Below are positions 60,878-64,000 of a stretch of 64,000 bases of DNA, in pieces. The stretch covers positions 1 to 64,000 of the forward strand of contig NZ_FNZE01000016.1 in the NCBI RefSeq assembly GCF_900109175.1, read 5' to 3'. This DNA comes from Pseudomonas linyingensis. GTDB taxonomy: Bacteria > Pseudomonadota > Gammaproteobacteria > Pseudomonadales > Pseudomonadaceae. Numbering within the stretch: position 1 is the first letter of the stretch; each line of letters starts with the position of its first letter. Both the position numbers and the translations under genes were made by a program. The notes below the pieces were generated by a model, which saw only the letters and a program-made list of their open reading frames with translations, was not told the origin of the DNA and did no database searches.

Positions 60878-61282
60878 CTAGTAGCCGCCGCTTTTAGTTG
60901 CCGCTGCCGGCTTGGCGACGTGCCAGACGTCCATCTTGCCGTCACCTAGCATGTCGCCGGGCTTCTGGTCCTGCTTGAAGGTGTACAGCGGCTTGCCGCC
61001 ATAGGCCCACTGCCAGCTACCGTCGTCGCGCTTGAACGTGCTCCATTGCATGTCGCCCTTGTCGTCGGCGCTGGCTGCCAGCGGCGGCCAGTTGTCGGCG
61101 CAGGCGTCGTTGCAGCTGGACTTGCCCATGCTGTCCCTGTCGTTGGTGTAGAGGGTCATGCCCCGGGCGTCGACCAGCATGCCGTCCTTGACCATCGCCG
61201 GCTCGGCCGCCTGGACCTGCCCCAGCAGCGCAAACAGCGCGCCACCGGCGAGGGCCAGCAGGGTGGGGGGAATTCTGAGCAT
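60878..61282 (-). CDS. COG4315-type secreted protein (tandem repeat of Yx(F/W)xxD motif)
   Basis: The 134-aa protein has a signal peptide (LLALAGGALFALLGQVQA). Two repeats follow with the motifs LYTNDRD and LYTFKQD, preceded by CNDACADNWPPL, which has paired cysteines. Such periplasmic proteins are widespread, and their function is unknown. It is divergent from phoB across 243 bp. Confidence 0.85.
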   Translation of the reverse strand: MLRIPPTLLALAGGALFALLGQVQAAEPAMVKDGMLVDARGMTLYTNDRDSMGKSSCNDACADNWPPLAASADDKGDMQWSTFKRDDGSWQWAYGGKPLYTFKQDQKPGDMLGDGKMDVWHVAKPAAATKSGGY

Positions 61283-61467
61283 TGCAGCTATCCTCGGGTA
61301 GGATGGAACGACCTGGCGAAAGCCAAGATCACCGCACGGGCCGGCCCAGCCGACCACACCTGCAGGAGAATGACCCACCAGGCACCGCTTGCCGGCAGCC
61401 GCCGACAACCCTTCCAGCATAGTCGAGGCTGCTCGAACGCTCGCCGGCCGGCTCGCATGTAACACCA

Positions 61468-61485
61468 CTGCAATAATTCCGTTAT
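61468..61485 (+). promoter_or_regulatory. Candidate Pho box upstream of phoB
   Basis: CTGCAAT-AATT-CCGTTAT fits two 7-mers with 4-nt spacing, each matching the CTGTCAT consensus at 5 of 7 positions. It lies 41 bp before phoB. phoBR is normally autoregulated. Confidence 0.45.
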
Positions 61486-61525
61486 GTAATGCCCGGCATA
61501 CCCACGGAATACAGAGACCGCTCCC

Positions 61526-62215
61526 ATGGTTGGCAAATCCATCCTCATCGTTGACGACGAAGCACCGATCCGCGAAATGATCGCCGTCGCCCTGGAAATG
61601 GCCGGCTACGAGTGCCTCGAGGCGGAGAACAGCCAGCAGGCCCATGCGCTGATCGTCGACCGCAAGCCCGACCTGATCCTGCTCGACTGGATGCTGCCCG
61701 GCACCTCGGGCATCGAGCTGGCGCGGCGCCTCAAGCGCGACGAGCTGACCGCCGGCACGCCGATCATCATGCTCACCGCCAAGGGCGACGAGGACAACAA
61801 GATCCAGGGCCTGGAAGTCGGCGCCGACGACTACATCACCAAGCCGTTCTCGCCGCGCGAGCTGGTCGCCCGCCTCAAGGCCGTGCTGCGCCGCGCTGGC
61901 GCCAGCGACGGCGAGGTGCCGATCGAGGTCGGTGGGCTGGTCCTCGACCCGCTCAGCCACCGCGTCACCATCGACGGCAAGCCGGCCGAGATGGGACCGA
62001 CCGAGTACCGCCTGCTGCAGTTCTTCATGACCCACCAGGAGCGCGCCTACACGCGCAGCCAGCTGCTCGACCAGGTGTGGGGCGGCAACGTCTACGTCGA
62101 GGAGCGCACCGTCGACGTGCATATCCGCCGCCTGCGCAAGGCCCTCGGCGAAACCTGCGAAAACCTGGTGCAGACGGTGCGCGGCACCGGCTATCGTTTC
62201 TCCACCAAGAGCTGA
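61526..62215 (+). CDS. phoB: Phosphate regulon response regulator PhoB
   Basis: The 229-aa OmpR-type regulator has a receiver domain with phospho-acceptor Asp in [10 protein letters not shown] (~residue 54) and the switch Lys in ITKPFSPRE (~105). The C-terminal winged helix (~130-229) has [20 protein letters not shown]. It activates phosphate-starvation genes and precedes phoR by 69 bp. Confidence 0.97.
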   Translation: MVGKSILIVDDEAPIREMIAVALEMAGYECLEAENSQQAHALIVDRKPDLILLDWMLPGTSGIELARRLKRDELTAGTPIIMLTAKGDEDNKIQGLEVGADDYITKPFSPRELVARLKAVLRRAGASDGEVPIEVGGLVLDPLSHRVTIDGKPAEMGPTEYRLLQFFMTHQERAYTRSQLLDQVWGGNVYVEERTVDVHIRRLRKALGETCENLVQTVRGTGYRFSTKS

Positions 62216-62284
62216 CGGCTACGCCGCAGACCGCAGAACCGCCTTTGCCGCCCGTCCGGGCGGCCGCTTTACAAGGATCGCAAG

Positions 62285-63586
62285 GTGAAACAAGACTGGC
62301 GCGGCATCCTCATTCGCCGCCTGCTGTTGCTGATCGGCGCCTGCCTGCTGCTCGGCCTGATCACCGGCGAGTACGCCTGGGCGCTGGTCGCCGGCCTGAG
62401 CGCCTACCTGTACTGGAACCTGCGCCAGTTGCTGCGCCTGCACCACTGGCTGCAGCGCTCCGGTCCCGACGAGCTGCCGCCGGAGAGCTCCGGGGTGTGG
62501 GGCGAGGTGTTCGACGCCATCTACCACCTGCAGAAGCGCAACCAGCGCGCCCGCGGCCGCCTGCAGGCGGTGATCGACCGCGTGCAGGAGTCCACCGCGG
62601 CGCTCAAGGACGCGGTGATCATGCTCGACCGCCAGGGCAACCTGGAGTGGTGGAACCGCGCCGCCGGCACCCTGCTCGGCCTCAAGCGCAAGCAGGACGG
62701 CGGCCAGCCGATCACCAACCTGGTGCGCCATCCGCGCTTCAAGGAGTACTTCGAGCAGGAGAACTACCGCGAACCGCTGGAGCTGCCCTCGCCGGTCAAC
62801 GACCATGTCCGTCTGCAGTTCCAGCTGACCCTGTACGGCAACGGCGAGCACCTGATGCTGGTGCGCGACGTGACCCGCGTCCACCAGCTCGAGCAGATGC
62901 GAAAGGACTTCGTCGCCAACGTCTCCCACGAGCTGCGCACACCGCTGACGGTGATCACCGGCTACCTGGAAACCCTCCTCGACAACGTCGACGAGGTCAA
63001 TCCGCGCTGGCGGCGCGCCCTGCAACAGATGCAGCAGCAGGGTTCGCGCATGCAGAACCTGCTCAACGACCTGCTGCTGCTGGCCCGCCTGGAGGCGGCC
63101 GACTACCCGGCCGACAACAAGCCGGTGGCGGTCGACCTGCTGCTGCTGAGCATCCGCAACGACGCCCAGGCGCTGTCCGGCACCCGCAACCACCGCATCA
63201 GCCTCGACGCCGACGCGACGGTGAAGCTCAAGGGCAGCGAGACGGAGCTGCGCAGCGCGTTTTCCAACCTGGTGTTCAACGCGGTCAAGTACAGCCCGGA
63301 CGGCGGCGAGATCCGCATCCGCTGGTGGGCCGACGCCGCCGGCGCCCACCTGAGCGTGCAGGACAGCGGCATCGGCATCGAGGCCCGTCACCTGCCGCGG
63401 CTGACCGAGCGCTTCTACCGGGTCGACGCCAGCCGCTCGATCAACACCGGCGGCACCGGCCTGGGCCTGGCCATCGTCAAGCACGTGCTGATCCACCACC
63501 GCGGCCAGCTGCAGATCGACAGCGTCATCGGCAAGGGCAGCACCTTCAGCTGCCACTTTCCGCCCGCGCAGGTGGTGCGCCGCTGA
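62285..63586 (+). CDS. phoR: Phosphate regulon sensor histidine kinase PhoR
   Basis: The 433-aa membrane kinase has two short hydrophobic segments near the N-terminus (~10-45), a PAS domain (~95-200), the H-box FVANVSHELRTPLT (His ~213), N-box NLVFNAVKYS, and G boxes DSGIGI and GTGLGLAIVKH. It begins at GTG 62285 with AAGGA upstream. It lacks a large periplasmic sensor, as usual for PhoR, which senses via PstSCAB/PhoU. Confidence 0.96.
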   Translation: MKQDWRGILIRRLLLLIGACLLLGLITGEYAWALVAGLSAYLYWNLRQLLRLHHWLQRSGPDELPPESSGVWGEVFDAIYHLQKRNQRARGRLQAVIDRVQESTAALKDAVIMLDRQGNLEWWNRAAGTLLGLKRKQDGGQPITNLVRHPRFKEYFEQENYREPLELPSPVNDHVRLQFQLTLYGNGEHLMLVRDVTRVHQLEQMRKDFVANVSHELRTPLTVITGYLETLLDNVDEVNPRWRRALQQMQQQGSRMQNLLNDLLLLARLEAADYPADNKPVAVDLLLLSIRNDAQALSGTRNHRISLDADATVKLKGSETELRSAFSNLVFNAVKYSPDGGEIRIRWWADAAGAHLSVQDSGIGIEARHLPRLTERFYRVDASRSINTGGTGLGLAIVKHVLIHHRGQLQIDSVIGKGSTFSCHFPPAQVVRR

Positions 63587-63696
63587 GCCACCACGGGCGC
63601 CCGGCGTCGCCCACAACCGGGCGCGCCGCCGGGCGAACTTGAAAGACCCGCCGCAGCCTCCCATGCTATGGGCTTTCCCCCGCCGAAAAGCCCTCC

Positions 63697-64000
63697 ATGG
63701 ACCCTTCCCCCAGCTACACCGCCGCCAGCTACTTCGCCGACTTCGGCCTCGTCCTGTTCGCCCTGTTCCTCGTCCTGCTCAACGGCTTCTTCGTCGCCGC
63801 CGAGTTCGCCATGGTCAAGCTGCGCGCTACTCGCGTTGAGAGCATCGCCTCCGAGCACGGCTGGCGCGGGCACATCCTGCGCACCGTGCACAATCAGCTC
63901 GACGCCTACCTGTCGGCCTGCCAGCTGGGCATCACCCTCGCCTCGCTGGGCCTCGGTTGGGTCGGCGAGCCGGCCTTCGCCCACCTGCTCGAGCCGCTGC
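63697..64000 (+). CDS. CNNM/CorC-family (DUF21) membrane protein, 3' end outside window
   Basis: The 101 visible residues start MDPSPSYTAASYFADFGLVL. They show the DUF21 transmembrane start (LNGFFVAAEFAMVKLRATRVE) and a second helix (QLGITLASLGLGWVGEPA) typical of hemolysin C/CorC-like proteins (DUF21 plus CBS plus CorC domains). These act in Mg2+/Co2+ efflux or are uncharacterised. The rest of the gene lies beyond the window. Confidence 0.85.
   Translation, partial: MDPSPSYTAASYFADFGLVLFALFLVLLNGFFVAAEFAMVKLRATRVESIASEHGWRGHILRTVHNQLDAYLSACQLGITLASLGLGWVGEPAFAHLLEPL

Overview
The window reads as a high-GC Pseudomonas chromosome. The order of housekeeping genes (xpt, cycB, pauR, dadX-ridA-dadA with divergent lrp, polyamine catabolism genes, rpmG-rpmB-radC-coaBC-dut-algC-argB, pyrE/crc, rph/yicC-gmk-rpoZ-spoT-ridA, exbBD-tonB-oxyR-recG, HU, ubiC, ubiA, phoBR) is the one known from this genus. 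The exbB-exbD-tonB-oxyR-recG stretch is as in P. putida. I cannot name a species. I saw no tRNA, rRNA or CRISPR array.

Layout. 1-1400 is the C-terminal end of a large type I-secreted adhesin-like protein. 1572-15407 holds xpt, cytochrome c5, the D-/L-alanine catabolic operon (dadA, a Rid protein, dadX; divergent Lrp-type regulator) and a putrescine/polyamine degradation block (PauR regulator, FAD oxidase, aldehyde dehydrogenase, aminotransferase, alanine-type symporter, MFS protein). 15563-32962 is core metabolism: ribosomal proteins, RadC, CoaBC, dUTPase, AlgC with a long membrane-anchored N-terminal extension, ArgB, a DUF3360-type membrane protein in an AT-richer gap, PyrE, Crc, RNase PH, YicC, Gmk, RpoZ and SpoT. 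33-39.3 kb carries an epimerase-like protein, the ExbB-ExbD-TonB energy-transduction operon, OxyR and RecG.

39.4-48.4 kb is accessory. It has an orphan NosR/NirI-like flavoprotein/iron-sulfur membrane protein, a 730-bp AT-richer gap, and a cluster of small-molecule oxidoreductases (amine oxidase-like, two SDRs, a carboxymuconolactone-decarboxylase-like protein, a ChrR-like cupin) with a LysR regulator and an EamA exporter. The cluster is edged by AT-rich, palindrome-bearing DNA. Its substrate is unknown.

Core genes resume at 48.5 kb (SCP2-like protein, HU, ubiC), but ubiC and ubiA are separated by about 9.8 kb of divergent arsenic-resistance operons. The leftward operon encodes ArsO, Acr3, a DUF318/ArsP-type permease and a small thioredoxin-like protein. 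The rightward operon encodes an LMW-phosphatase-type ArsC, ArsR, a second ArsC, ArsH, a dual-specificity-like phosphatase, GAPDH, ArsJ and a cation diffusion facilitator. Together these give arsenate reduction, arsenite extrusion, organoarsenical handling and the GAPDH/ArsJ arsenophosphoglycerate route. ubiA, a COG4315-type secreted protein, phoB, phoR and the start of a CNNM/CorC-family membrane protein close the window.
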